From Ktedonobacteria bacterium (GTDB taxonomy: Bacteria > Chloroflexota > Ktedonobacteria > Ktedonobacterales > JACDGC01): a DNA stretch of 45,216 nucleotides. The position numbers and the translations under genes were made by a program. Below, one piece after another: positions 7,706 through 16,547 of the stretch. The notes below the pieces were generated by a model. That model was not told the origin of the DNA. It saw only the letters and a program-made list of their open reading frames with translations, and made no database searches. Position 1 is the first letter of the stretch. Each line of letters starts with the position of its first letter. The stretch covers positions 1 to 45,216 of the forward strand of contig DAIDHM010000062.1 in NCBI GenBank assembly GCA_027459705.1, given 5' to 3'.

Positions 7706-9298
7706 TCAATCGAGATAGGCGTAACCTGGTACAGTCAGGAAATCCGCGAATTGCTCGCTCGTCGTGAGTCGGGTGAAGAGATCAGCCGCTTCAGCGAAGC
7801 GTCGATCCGCCATTGCGCTGGGGCCAAGCGTAGACGTAATCGCGGCAAGTTCTTCATCCAACACCTGACGGAAGAGATCCACCGTCACTTTGCGACCATC
7901 ATTCAGCACGCCTTTGGGATGGCGAATCCATTGCCAGATTTGCGCGCGCGAGATTTCGGCGGTAGCGGCATCTTCCATAAGGTTATTGATTGGCACACAG
8001 CCATTGCCGTTGATCCAGGATTCCAGATACTGGAGGCCGACATTGACATTGTTGCGCAAGCCCGCCTCTGTGATGGCGCCGTCTGGCACAGCCAGGAGGT
8101 CGGCCGCGGTCACATGGATGTCCTCGCGCAAGCGGTCAAGTTGATTTGGCTGTGGCATGACCCGATCAAAGACCTCCATCGCGATGGGAACAAGGCCAGG
8201 ATGAGCCACCCAGGTGCCATCATGCCCATCCCCCGCTTCGCGCTCTTTATCCGCGCGCACGGCGCTGAGCGCTCGTTCATTGGCCTCGGCATCGCTCTTC
8301 ACAGGGATGTACGCCGCCATGCCACCCATCGCATCGGCACCACGGCGATGACAGGTCTGGATGAGCAACAGCGAGTACGAGCGCATGAAATGGGTCGTCA
8401 TCGTGACCAGCGCGCGGTCGGGAAGGACGAAATTGGGGTCCTGGTGGCGCTTCTTGATGCAACTAAAGATATAGTCCCAACGGCCGCAATTCAACCCTGC
8501 CGAATGGTCACGTAATTCGTACAGGATCTCATCCATCTCAAATGCAGCAGGAAGCGTCTCGATCAACACGGTTGCTCGAATGGACCCTCGCGGTACGCCG
8601 ATATACTCCTGCGAGAAATTGAAGACGTCATTCCAAAGGCGCGCCTCCAGATGACTCTCCATTTTCGGCAAATAGAAATATGGGCCGCTACCACGCGCCA
8701 AAAGCTCTTTGGCGTTGTGGAAGAAATAGAGGCCGAAGTCGACTAACGAGCCAGACGCTACCTGGCCATCGACGATAAAATGTTTTTCCTCGAGGTGCCA
8801 GCCGCGCGGCCGGGCAAAGAGCACGGCGACGTGATCATTAAGATGGTATGACTTACCTTCCGGGCTGGTGAATGTGATCGTCCGGCGAATCGCGTCCCGC
8901 AAGTTACTCTGCCCGACGATCATGTTTTCCCACGTGGGTGCATTGGCATCTTCGAAATCCGCCATGAAGACTTTAGCGCCTGAATTTAACGCGTTGATCA
9001 CCATCTTCCGATCTGTAGGACCGGTGATCTCGACTCGGCGGTCGGCTAGATCGTTGGGTAGTGGTGCCACACGCCAGGCGGCGGCCCGGATCTCAGCGGT
9101 CTCTGGCAAGAAATCATAGCTCTTGCCAGCATCCAGGGCTTGTTGTCGTACGACACGGCGCTGCAGCAATTCCAGGCGGCGACTCTGAAAATGTCGTTGG
9201 AGCGCGGCCAGAAATTCGATGGCCTCAGGCGTCAAAATTTCTGCCATGGCTGGTGACACTGGTCCACGAAATTCAACGCCATCGGGTAGTGCTTGCAT
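7706..9298 (-). CDS. aceB: Malate synthase A
   Basis: A 530-residue malate synthase of the A (AceB) type; E. coli AceB is 533 residues. It condenses glyoxylate with acetyl-CoA to give malate, the second glyoxylate-shunt step. Family marks include [23 protein letters not shown] near residue 165, [19 protein letters not shown] in the TIM barrel with its metal-binding acid residues, and the late [20 protein letters not shown] 9298 is chosen over the upstream start at 9361: GGGGGTGAG lies about 8 bases before it and [10 protein letters not shown] matches the usual N-terminus. It follows aceA by 119 bases on the same strand, so both serve growth on acetate, fatty acids or other C2 sources. Confidence 0.97.
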   Translation of the reverse strand: MQALPDGVEFRGPVSPAMAEILTPEAIEFLAALQRHFQSRRLELLQRRVVRQQALDAGKSYDFLPETAEIRAAAWRVAPLPNDLADRRVEITGPTDRKMVINALNSGAKVFMADFEDANAPTWENMIVGQSNLRDAIRRTITFTSPEGKSYHLNDHVAVLFARPRGWHLEEKHFIVDGQVASGSLVDFGLYFFHNAKELLARGSGPYFYLPKMESHLEARLWNDVFNFSQEYIGVPRGSIRATVLIETLPAAFEMDEILYELRDHSAGLNCGRWDYIFSCIKKRHQDPNFVLPDRALVTMTTHFMRSYSLLLIQTCHRRGADAMGGMAAYIPVKSDAEANERALSAVRADKEREAGDGHDGTWVAHPGLVPIAMEVFDRVMPQPNQLDRLREDIHVTAADLLAVPDGAITEAGLRNNVNVGLQYLESWINGNGCVPINNLMEDAATAEISRAQIWQWIRHPKGVLNDGRKVTVDLFRQVLDEELAAITSTLGPSAMADRRFAEAADLFTRLTTSEQFADFLTVPGYAYLD

Positions 9299-9417
9299 GA
9301 GAGGCTCACCCCCTTGTGGATGTGCGGATGCCCGCAGGGCGATCCACCAGTGAACACGCACTGCGGGGGCCAGGCCAAATGCCTCGCCCCCTGACTGATA
9401 GTCGATCGCGGAACGGT

Positions 9418-10713
9418 TCAGAACTGTTCGTGTTCTGTCGATCCATGCAGCGCTACCGTTGACGACTCGCCGCCCGCGATGACCTGAGCAACTTCATCAA
9501 AATAACCGGTTCCGACTTCTCGTTGATGCTTTGTCGCGGAATACCCCGCGGGTTCCAACGCGAACTCCGCTTGCTGCAACACCGAATATGCGGCCATCCC
9601 TTGCTCGCGGTAATCGCGAGCGAGGCTAAACATACTGTAATTCAAAGCGTGGAATCCCGCCAGGGTAACAAACTGGAATTTATACCCCATTTTTCCCAGA
9701 TCCTGCTGGAATGACGCAATGGTCTGAGGATCCAACTTCTTCTGCCAATTGAATGATGGGGAGCAGTTGTAGGCCAACATCTTGCCAGGGAAACGCGCAT
9801 GGATAGCTTCCGCGAAGCGTTGCGCCTCCGCAACATTTGGTTCACTGGTCTCGCACCAGATGAGATCGGCGTAGGGCGCGTAGGCTAATCCGCGCGCAAT
9901 GGCGGCGTCCAGTCCAGACCGGATGCGATAAAAACCTTCAGTGGTCCGTTCCCCGGTGAGAAACTGATGATCATACGGGTCAACATCCGTGGTCAACAAT
10001 TGCGCCGCATTGGCGTCCGTCCGGGCGATTAGCAAAGTTGGAACATCCAGAACGTCAGCGGCAAGGCGCGCGGCGGTGAGATTCTTGATGGCGGTGTTTG
10101 TGGGGATCAAGACTTTGCCGCCCATGTGACCACATTTTTTCTCCGAAGCCAGTTGATCCTCAAAGTGCACACCGGCGGCGCCAGCTTCGATCATCGCTTT
10201 CATGATCTCAAAGACATTGAGGGGACCACCAAAGCCCGCTTCAGCATCGGCGACGATAGGGGCAAACCAATGCGTATCGCGCTGTCCTTCGCTCCAGGCA
10301 ATCTGGTCGGCGCGCCGGAGGGCATTATTGATGCGTCGAACCACATTAGGCACACTATCGGCTGGATAAAGGCTCTGATCAGGATACATCTGGCCAGCAT
10401 CATTCGCGTCTGCCGCGACTTGCCAGCCACTGAGATAAATAGCCTGTAAGCCAGCTTTGACCTGCTGGACGGCTTGATTGCCTGTCAGCGCCCCAAGCGC
10501 GGGAATATATGCGGCACTCTGCAGCAAATTCCAGAGGCGCTCTGCACCCATCCGCGCCAGGGTATATTCGATCTGTACACTGCCACGCAGGCGAAACACA
10601 TCGGCGGCACTATATGCTCGAGTAATATCCTGCCACCGTGGATCTTCACGCCAGGTCTGTTCAAGGGTTGCGGGTGTTGTGATCATTTGACTGGAATTCG
10701 TGACAGCGACCAT
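9418..10713 (-). CDS. aceA: Isocitrate lyase
   Basis: A 431-residue isocitrate lyase that splits isocitrate into glyoxylate and succinate. The catalytic signature [10 protein letters not shown], containing the active-site Cys, is present near residue 195. Also seen are the metal-site segment [22 protein letters not shown], and [13 protein letters not shown]. Length is normal for the shorter bacterial type (E. coli 434). GAGGAGG lies about 8 bases before ATG 10713. It is the promoter-proximal gene of aceA-aceB, behind a leader of about 460 nt. No IclR-type or other regulator gene adjoins; the nearest regulator is a receiver-only gene upstream on the same strand. Confidence 0.97.
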   Translation of the reverse strand: MVAVTNSSQMITTPATLEQTWREDPRWQDITRAYSAADVFRLRGSVQIEYTLARMGAERLWNLLQSAAYIPALGALTGNQAVQQVKAGLQAIYLSGWQVAADANDAGQMYPDQSLYPADSVPNVVRRINNALRRADQIAWSEGQRDTHWFAPIVADAEAGFGGPLNVFEIMKAMIEAGAAGVHFEDQLASEKKCGHMGGKVLIPTNTAIKNLTAARLAADVLDVPTLLIARTDANAAQLLTTDVDPYDHQFLTGERTTEGFYRIRSGLDAAIARGLAYAPYADLIWCETSEPNVAEAQRFAEAIHARFPGKMLAYNCSPSFNWQKKLDPQTIASFQQDLGKMGYKFQFVTLAGFHALNYSMFSLARDYREQGMAAYSVLQQAEFALEPAGYSATKHQREVGTGYFDEVAQVIAGGESSTVALHGSTEHEQF

Positions 10714-10872
10714 TGAGAAGCCTCCTCATGAGCAATTGGGGGTACGACAATTCGACTCGCAGTCAGTGGAACAGCGAGTTGCGACGGGCCTGGGCCACAG
10801 GGGAGCGGTTTCGCTACGCAGGTATAACATAACTGCGGGCGCCGCACAAAGTGGCGAGAGACGACCGTTGGT

Positions 10873-10893
10873 GGGTGCGCGCTAGGGTGCGCG
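10873..10893. repeat. Direct repeat GGGTGCGCG in the aceA leader
   Basis: The nine-base word GGGTGCGCG occurs at 10873-10881 and 10885-10893, a period of 12 bases, separated by CTA. A two-site tandem near one helical turn is a plausible operator or RNA element, but no known binding consensus was matched. Confidence 0.4.
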
Positions 10894-10894
10894 A

Positions 10895-11035
10895 TTAAGA
10901 GAGGAGGAGATCTGGGATACACCCCTCACGACGGTGCCAGACAGCACAATACAAAGAGGGTAAATGGAAGGGGTTCCCAACGAAGTCAGCGCATGGCGCT
11001 TGAGGCGAATGGTGCGTCATCATGGCACGCATCAT
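10895..11035 (-). CDS. Possible small leader ORF upstream of aceA
   Basis: A 46-codon frame beginning with two ATG codons (11033-11035 and 11030-11032). AAGGAG stands 4 and 7 bases before them respectively, a good ribosome site. The peptide begins MMRAMMTHHSPQAPC and ends PDLLLS; it has no signal peptide and no recognised family. It overlaps the direct repeat region only at its end. It could be a regulatory leader peptide or chance; no run of a single regulatory amino acid is seen. Confidence 0.25.
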   Translation of the reverse strand: MMRAMMTHHSPQAPCADFVGNPFHLPSLYCAVWHRREGCIPDLLLS

Positions 11036-11180
11036 CTCGCTCCTTTCTCGGACAAAACCACGACCGAAACAGGAGAAACTGGCGACATTGCCAGGGATGT
11101 GTTCACCGTTCCTCTAACAGCATATTCCGCATAACAGTTGCGGGCTGTCCTCAGAGGTAATTGCGAACAACTTGATCCCT

Positions 11181-11209
11181 AGTCTACCAGATCATGCGGG
11201 GATTGTCAA
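11181..11209 (-). promoter_or_regulatory. Sigma70-like promoter for aceA-aceB
   Basis: Read on the minus strand, TTGACA (11204-11209) is a perfect -35 and TAGACT (11181-11186) is a four-of-six -10, with exactly 17 bases between. It sits 41 bases after the stop of the upstream response regulator gene, so aceA-aceB can be transcribed independently of it. Confidence 0.65.
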
Positions 11210-11250
11210 TGATATTCGCAACCAGATCGCACAGGATTGGAATTTTGCTC

Positions 11251-11736
11251 TTATCCGGCGCGTTCCCGGAATTTACGGGCCCGTGTCCGTGGATGGTGCT
11301 GAACCACCACCGGAGGCAAAAAGGTGAGCAAAAGTTCCTCCAATGCACTTACCTCAAAAGGTTTATGTAAAACTTTCACGATGGCTGACGGCAGAGGTGA
11401 TACACGCAATTGTGCGGTCATGATAATGATAGGGGGTGGGCAGACTCCCATGCAGACAGCATCTTGCTGAATGCGTTCGCACAATTCCCAGCCGTCCATA
11501 TATGGCATCTCAAGATCCGTCAGGATAATCATGGGATGGTGATCGCGCAACCAATGATACGCATCAGCGCCGTTCGTCTGGACACACACGTCATAGCCTT
11601 GATCATGTATGTACGATGCGAGCAGGTCCCCCAGGGTCAGGTCATCGTCCACAACCAGGACGAGCGGAATCGCACATTCCTGGGGTAGTGGGAAGGCCAC
11701 CTGTTCACGACGCGCAGTCATTTGATTATCTATCAA
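11251..11736 (-). CDS. Single-domain response regulator (orphan)
   Basis: A CheY-like receiver of about 161 residues. The acid cluster (VVDDD), phospho-acceptor Asp in LTDLEMPYMDG, Thr in IIIMTAQ and Lys in VLHKPFE are all present. An Arg-rich tail (RTRARKFRERAG) follows and no output domain is seen. The start is uncertain: a TTG at 11736 has AAGGA 7 bases upstream and is preferred; the ATG at 11721 has no site at the right distance, and the frame extends to a TTG at 11784. No kinase gene adjoins, so its partner is unknown. It lies upstream of aceA on the same strand, but an independent promoter separates them. Confidence 0.85.
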   Translation of the reverse strand: MIDNQMTARREQVAFPLPQECAIPLVLVVDDDLTLGDLLASYIHDQGYDVCVQTNGADAYHWLRDHHPMIILTDLEMPYMDGWELCERIQQDAVCMGVCPPPIIIMTAQLRVSPLPSAIVKVLHKPFEVSALEELLLTFLPPVVVQHHPRTRARKFRERAG

Positions 11737-12104
11737 CGTATTTTCCTTCCCTGGTGGTGGTTGATTTCGCTTTCGCTGATCCAACCGAACAGAAGTTCCT
11801 TGCCCGCTTCATCGGAGACACAGCAGAGGGTATGCCATTACGTGCGTGATCACCCATGAATTTTCCAAAACTGAAAACTTTCTAACGTGCGAAAAATGTC
11901 AGCAATTTGTGAAACGCATCTATTATGGGGATCGTGTTGCAAATGTCTGGACGCAGCGACGCGATCAGCAATGGGATGAGACGATCTCGCAACAGATCGT
12001 AAGATTATCGTCGCATCCCACAGCAATCGGTACCTGTTCCACGCGATGACTGCTGATTTCAAAGCAGTTATCGCCACACCATCGACGAATAAGGGAGAAA
12101 CAGT
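11737..12104. other. Intergenic region without a supported gene
   Basis: These 368 bases separate the minus-strand response regulator from the plus-strand lipoprotein pair, so promoters for both should lie here. No clear -35/-10 pair was found on either strand. Open frames on both strands here lack ribosome sites and recognisable protein character. Confidence 0.5.
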
Positions 12105-12446
12105 ATGTCTTGGCGAGGTATGCCCAGCACAGTGTTGACCCGCGGCGTAGTGATCTGCGCTTTGGGCATCGCACTGGCTCTGGGTGGTTGTGGCCATGCT
12201 AACAACACGACCACGAGTGGGGTCAACAATCCTACAAGCAGTCAGAATCCGAGTCAGAAACACCAGGGTGGGACTGGTGGCAACAATGGCACGGTCGGCA
12301 ATACCGGGTCCGCCAGCCAGGGCAGTTCCTATCAGAATATCTCGAGTGGAGTCAATACAGTGAATTCGGTGGTTGGCTCGCTCAGCGGTAGCTCAAACGA
12401 TGCGAATACGAATTTTTCCGCCTCGAATCCGGAGGTGCAACCATGA
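12105..12446 (+). CDS. Small Ser/Asn/Gly-rich lipoprotein
   Basis: A 113-residue protein with an Arg-containing start, a hydrophobic stretch and the lipobox LGGC near residue 29. The mature part is low-complexity Asn/Ser/Gly/Thr, typical of an extended surface-exposed chain, with no domain. AGGGAGA lies about 8 bases before ATG 12105. Its TGA overlaps the next gene's ATG (ATGA at 12443-12446), so the two are translationally coupled and probably act together. Function unknown. Confidence 0.72.
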   Translation: MSWRGMPSTVLTRGVVICALGIALALGGCGHANNTTTSGVNNPTSSQNPSQKHQGGTGGNNGTVGNTGSASQGSSYQNISSGVNTVNSVVGSLSGSSNDANTNFSASNPEVQP

Positions 12447-13279
12447 AGTCTCTTCGCGCAATGCTCGTTGGCAGCGCCACGCTCCTGGCGTTGCTGGTCG
12501 CACTCCTGGCGAATGTGGGCACAGCGCGTGCCGCAACCTCGGCGATCATCGATAACTGTGACCCCACGAAGCTCACGCAACTGCAATTTGTGCAATGTGT
12601 CGGCAATGCCGAGATCACCCGACGCATCAACTACTTGAATGATCTCAGCACCAAGACGCAGAGTTTGATCACGTTCATCAATCAGAAGTCTCCCAACTCT
12701 CAGATTACGACTGATCTCCAGGGCATAGTGAATGATGCCAATGCTAATATCAGTGGTGGCACTACGTTCGGGACTCAGGTCAATGGGCTCAACGCGCTCA
12801 AGACAACCCTTGATGCTGAGACGACGGTCCAGGCGGCGCGCGCGGATATCCAGACCATCTATAAGGGATATCGCATCTATGCCCTTGTGTTGCCCCGTGA
12901 TTACAATCAGAAACGCTTCTTCCACTTACAGTGGGCCTATGGCGTCATCGAACAGCTGATCGGCCAATTCTCGGTCTTCAGTTCAACGCCAACGCCTTCG
13001 CAGCCCACCTGCCCTCCCGACGACAGCGCTCGTACCGTCCAGGCGCTCATGGCGTGCGCCAACCAGTATCTGACCCAGGAGAGCAGCCTATATAGTAGCT
13101 CGACTCTTCAGTTGGCGAACTACAATGAGGCCAACGTCGACCAGACTCTCAAACAAGCACGACAGGACAGCAACTCAGCGGAACATTATCTGAACGCTGC
13201 GACGATCGTGATCAACAATGTCTGCAACAAGACGTCCGGTTGCGCGACCAACACGCCCCCACCGACACCCGCGCCATAA
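12443..13279 (+). CDS. Secreted helical protein of unknown function
   Basis: A 278-residue exported protein. The signal peptide (MKSLRAMLVGSATLLALLV then TARA-A) predicts cleavage near residue 31. The mature part is mostly helical, with Asn/Gln/Thr-rich heptad-like stretches and paired cysteines (DNCDP, VQCVGN, PTCPP, MACAN, NVCNKTSGC), suggesting disulfides outside the cell. It ends in a Thr/Pro-rich tail. It starts within the stop of the lipoprotein gene (ATGA overlap) and is followed by a strong rho-independent terminator, so the two genes form a complete two-gene unit. No family was recognised. A structural or cell-surface role is a guess. Confidence 0.72.
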   Translation: MKSLRAMLVGSATLLALLVALLANVGTARAATSAIIDNCDPTKLTQLQFVQCVGNAEITRRINYLNDLSTKTQSLITFINQKSPNSQITTDLQGIVNDANANISGGTTFGTQVNGLNALKTTLDAETTVQAARADIQTIYKGYRIYALVLPRDYNQKRFFHLQWAYGVIEQLIGQFSVFSSTPTPSQPTCPPDDSARTVQALMACANQYLTQESSLYSSSTLQLANYNEANVDQTLKQARQDSNSAEHYLNAATIVINNVCNKTSGCATNTPPPTPAP

Positions 13280-13318
13280 GCGCGTGCAGTGATTGGATGG
13301 CTATTGGATCGCACCACT

Positions 13319-13366
13319 ACGGGACAGGCTTGGCGCATTGCGGCGCCGATCCTGTCCCGTTTTTTT
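13319..13366 (+). terminator. Rho-independent terminator of the lipoprotein/secreted-protein pair
   Basis: Perfect 10-base arms ACGGGACAGG (13319-13328) and CCTGTCCCGT (13351-13360) enclose a further GGCGC/GCGCC pairing and are followed by a run of T (13360-13366). It is the most canonical intrinsic terminator in the window. Confidence 0.9.
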
Positions 13367-13386
13367 ATAGAAGAGGGCCATGAAAA

Positions 13387-13872
13387 CCCCCGACTTTGAA
13401 GCGGGGGAGGAAATGGCCCGTCGCCGCAGCGACAACGGCTTGACCTACCCGGCCATATCATGAATAATACGCGTATGGAACCATCGCTTGAGAAACAGAA
13501 AGGCACCTTCGTCTCTCCAAAGGATCTTCTTGGTGCGTTGCGGCGACTGGCCCAAGCGCATCAACGCTCGTTCATTGGTGAGATTGTGTGGGCGTGACGC
13601 CAATATATCCAGCATCAGCAGGAAACCGAGATGCCGAACGTAACCAAGACGTTCAAGTACAAATTGGACCCAACACCCCAGCAAGCGATGGCGTTGGCAC
13701 ATACCAAAGGAATCTGTAACTGGTTGAACAATACCGCCCTGGAACAACGTCGGGCCGCGTGGCAGATGCGGCGATCAACATCAAACGGGCTGGGCTGGCC
13801 CTTCGGGGGGCCCCTGCATCAGCGAGGACGGTGAACCGAGAATCCCCCGCGCTTTAGCCGGGGGAGGGTCAA
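13387..13872 (+). mobile_element. Internally deleted IS200/IS605-type tnpB element with both ends kept
   Basis: Left hairpin: CCCCCG (13387-13392), bulged A, CTT-TG-AAG, then CGGGGG (13402-13407). Right hairpin: CCCCCG (13844-13849) to CGGGGG (13859-13864) with a TTTA loop. The element ends GGGTCAA at 13872. The right end shares GAATC, CTTTAGCC and terminal TCAA with the tnpB elements at the window ends but has a different stem, so it is a relative and not a copy. Between the hairpins are about 220 noncoding bases and a tnpB remnant. The exact left cut site upstream of 13387 is not resolved. It ends 22 bases before murF-alr. Confidence 0.78.
13631..13857 (+). pseudogene. tnpB: tnpB remnant: N-terminus joined out of frame to C-terminus
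   Basis: ATG 13631, preceded by AGGAAACCGAG, encodes a typical TnpB start (MPNVTKTFKYKLDPTPQQAM, then CNWLNNTALEQRRAAWQ). At about 13765 the homology switches to another frame encoding DAAINIKRAGLALRGAP, the end of TnpB just after the DRDxNAA site, closing at TAG 13855-13857. Roughly 300 central codons, including the RuvC core and most of the zinc finger, are missing. The join shifts the frame, so no nuclease can be made. Any movement or guide-RNA activity would need proteins from another copy. Confidence 0.85.
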
Positions 13873-13894
13873 ACTGCCTCAGGGAGGATCATGC

Positions 13895-16534
13895 ATGATT
13901 CTGCGAGAGTTATTAGCGCGTGCGACCGCTGGGACGGTACTCTATCCTGGTGGCAGCGATCGGTTCGCTCATTTCGCTTCGGACTCGCGCGAAGTTTCTC
14001 CCGGCGCGTTGTTTGTCGCGGTGCAGGGCATCCATACCGATGGGCATGAACATGCGGATGAGGCGGTGGCGCGAGGCGCCACTGGTCTGTTGGTAGAATC
14101 CGCCCGTGTGGCGCAGGATCCCGCCCGCTGGGCTGATTTTGGCGCGCGTGGCGTAGCGGTGATCTCCGTGCTCGATGTGCGGATGGCGCTTCGCCAGTAT
14201 GCCGCTGCCGTGTTGCGCACCTGGCACCCACGCGTCATTGCGATCGCGGGAAGCGCTGGCAAGACGACTACCAAAGAAGCGATCGCGTCGATCCTCAGTC
14301 GGCAGGCCAGTGTCTTTCGATCCTGGCGCAACTATAATGATCTGCTCGGGGTGCCGCTCTCGCTTGGCGGATTGGAACCCCATCATGAATATGCTGTTAT
14401 TGAACTGAGTTGCGACTATCCCGGTGAGATTGCCGAATTGGCGTCACTGACCATTCAATCAAACGCTCCCACCCCTCCTATTGCGGTGATCCTCAATACC
14501 TTGGCGACGCATCTTGATGGATTGATTTCGGAAAATGGTATTAGCGATGCGTTATCACCGCTGATCGACGCCCTGGGGCCTGACGGTATCGCTATTCTGA
14601 ATGCACGAGATCCGCGACTACGAGACCTGGGCAAAGAGCGCAGTGGATCCGTTCATGGACCACGCATCGTTTGGTTCGGCGAACATCCCGAGAGCCTGGT
14701 AGTGGGCCAGGTGACTTGCAATGAAGATGTCACCAATCCCCACATCAGCCTGAGTCTGGAGCCTGTCGCTGCCGCGGATCCCCCGGTATGGCCATTGCGT
14801 GGCCTCTATGGCGTGCAATGGCGCGATGCGGTGCTCGCAGCAGTGACGACAACGGCGGTGCTCGATGTTGCACCCGCGGCCGCCGCGGCATCATTGGAAG
14901 ATTTCACTGCGCTGCCTGGGCGTATGCGCCCGTTGCCGGGGGTAAATAATCTCCAAATCCTTGATGATAGCCATAGCGCGTTGCCCGACGCCACTCTGGC
15001 CGCGTTGCGCGAGCTCGCGCGTCAGGGTCGGCTGATGGGGGTGCCTACCATTGCCGTGCTCGGCGATATGGATCATCTTGGTGGGGCTGCCGAGGACTGG
15101 CACACGACGATTGGCATTGCGGCGGCCAGCACCGTGACAGCACTCATTACGCGCGGATCTCTGGCTGAAGTCATTGCGAGATCGGCGCGCTCAGCCGGCA
15201 TGCCGACTGAGCGCGTCGTGATGACCCACACCGCGGAAGACGCGGCGCGCGCGGTCCGTGATCTGGCGGCGGCGATGCCGGTGCCGCCAATTGTGCTCAT
15301 CAAAGGTGGCCCCCCAATGCGCATGGAGCAGGTCGTGGCAGCGCTCTTGCGCGATCCCACGCAGGCCTCCGCCGTGCTGGATCGTCAGCGCGCGATCTGG
15401 CGACGCGAGATTGTGGGCGAGTTATTACGGCCAACCTGGTTAGAGATCGATCTCGAAGCGATCGGTGCGAACTGCCGCGCCCTCAAAGACATCATTGGCC
15501 CACATGTCGCCCTGATGGCAACGCTGAAGGCAGACGCTTATGGGCACGGTGCGCTGAAAGTCGCGCATACCGTCTTGAGGAATGGAGCGACCTGGCTGGG
15601 GGTTGCCACCGTCAGTGAAGCCCTTCCGCTCCGTGCCGCCGGCATCACCGCGCCGATTCTGGTCTTCGGATACATTCCCCCCTGGCAAGCGCGCCAGGCC
15701 GTCGAATTAGATGTACGCGCGACGGTCTATGATCGTGAAACCCCATTTGCCCTGGATCGCGCCGCGCGAGCCCTGGGCCGCGTGGTGCCGGTCCATGTCA
15801 AAATTGATACGGGCATGGGGCGCTTAGGCTTGCGTGCGGAAGATGTGGTGGCAATTTCCACGTACCTGCGCGAGTTGCACACACTGCCTGGTATAACTAT
15901 CGAAGGGATTTATACACATTTTGCCACTGCGGATGAACTTGACCTGAGCTTTGCTGAGACTCAACTGCAACGTTTTCAACAGGTCCTGCGTGCCTTGGAA
16001 GTCCGTCCTCCTATAGTGCATGCTGCCAATTCCGCGGCCACCTTGCGCTTGCCCTCCGCGCATTTTGATCTGGTGCGGCCAGGAATTGCGTTGTATGGAC
16101 TCTCTCCTTCATCGGCAGTGCCGTTGCCATCTGCCTTTCGCGCGGCGCTCAGTTTCAAAACGCAGATCGCCCTGGTGAAAGTGGTACCCGCCAATGAGGG
16201 TATCAGTTATGGACAAACCTACGTGACTACTACAGCCGAGCATATCGCTACCTTACCCGTTGGCTATGCCGACGGCTTCCGCCGAGGGCCAACCAATTGG
16301 GGCACGGTCCTGATCCGCGGTCGCCGCGCCCCAATCCGAGGTCGTGTTTGTATGGACCAAACCATGGTCAGCATCGAAGCCATCCCCCTGGCGCGCACCG
16401 GCGATGAGGTCGTCCTGATTGGCCGTCAGGGCGAGGACGCCATAACCGTCGAGGAGGTCGCCCAGCAACTCGGTACTTCGCCGTACGAAGTCGTGGCGGC
16501 ACTGCTGGCCCGTGTGCCTCGCGTCACGCATTGA
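13895..16534 (+). CDS. MurF-alanine racemase fusion protein
   Basis: An 879-residue two-enzyme fusion. Residues 1-about 490 are Mur-ligase-like (MurF, which adds D-Ala-D-Ala to the UDP-MurNAc-tripeptide): N-terminal domain DSREVSPGALFVAVQG, P-loop GSAGKTTTKE near 118-127, NYNDLLGVPLSL, and C-terminal IKGGPPMRMEQVV. The usual DDSYNANP motif reads DDSHSALP and ELGMNxPGEI reads ELSCDYPGEI. Residues about 500-879 are a full PLP alanine racemase with K545 in LKADAYGHG, VKIDTGMGRLG, Y772 in GISYGQTY, LPVGYADGFRRG and GRVCMDQTM. Such fusions couple D-Ala supply to peptidoglycan precursor synthesis and are known in other phyla. GGGAGG lies 7 bases before ATG 13895, just past the IS remnant, whose insertion may have changed its promoter. 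Confidence 0.92.
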   Translation: MILRELLARATAGTVLYPGGSDRFAHFASDSREVSPGALFVAVQGIHTDGHEHADEAVARGATGLLVESARVAQDPARWADFGARGVAVISVLDVRMALRQYAAAVLRTWHPRVIAIAGSAGKTTTKEAIASILSRQASVFRSWRNYNDLLGVPLSLGGLEPHHEYAVIELSCDYPGEIAELASLTIQSNAPTPPIAVILNTLATHLDGLISENGISDALSPLIDALGPDGIAILNARDPRLRDLGKERSGSVHGPRIVWFGEHPESLVVGQVTCNEDVTNPHISLSLEPVAAADPPVWPLRGLYGVQWRDAVLAAVTTTAVLDVAPAAAAASLEDFTALPGRMRPLPGVNNLQILDDSHSALPDATLAALRELARQGRLMGVPTIAVLGDMDHLGGAAEDWHTTIGIAAASTVTALITRGSLAEVIARSARSAGMPTERVVMTHTAEDAARAVRDLAAAMPVPPIVLIKGGPPMRMEQVVAALLRDPTQASAVLDRQRAIWRREIVGELLRPTWLEIDLEAIGANCRALKDIIGPHVALMATLKADAYGHGALKVAHTVLRNGATWLGVATVSEALPLRAAGITAPILVFGYIPPWQARQAVELDVRATVYDRETPFALDRAARALGRVVPVHVKIDTGMGRLGLRAEDVVAISTYLRELHTLPGITIEGIYTHFATADELDLSFAETQLQRFQQVLRALEVRPPIVHAANSAATLRLPSAHFDLVRPGIALYGLSPSSAVPLPSAFRAALSFKTQIALVKVVPANEGISYGQTYVTTTAEHIATLPVGYADGFRRGPTNWGTVLIRGRRAPIRGRVCMDQTMVSIEAIPLARTGDEVVLIGRQGEDAITVEEVAQQLGTSPYEVVAALLARVPRVTH

Positions 16535-16547
16535 CGCTGGTGGATCT

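Larger units (their letters stand above)
10714..11180 (-). promoter_or_regulatory. Long 5' leader of the aceA-aceB operon
   Basis: If transcription starts just after the -10 box at 11181-11186, the message carries about 460 nt before aceA. This stretch holds a small possible ORF (10895-11035), a 12-base-period direct repeat (10873-10893) and a short hairpin CTGGC-N6-GCCAG near 11080-11095. No known riboswitch was recognised. A second promoter nearer aceA is not excluded. Confidence 0.4.

Noticed and set aside
10683-10922. Minus-strand frame of 79 codons just upstream of aceA
   Set aside because: It overlaps the aceA start in another frame, is Pro/Arg-rich and lacks a ribosome site.
11846-12049. 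Plus-strand frame of 67 codons in the gap before the lipoprotein pair
   Set aside because: GTG start without a ribosome site; no recognised family; overlaps the expected promoter region.
13445-13747. Minus-strand frame of 100 codons inside the deleted tnpB element, considered as a tnpA remnant
   Set aside because: It lacks the HUH and catalytic Tyr features of IS200-type TnpA and runs antisense to the tnpB start.
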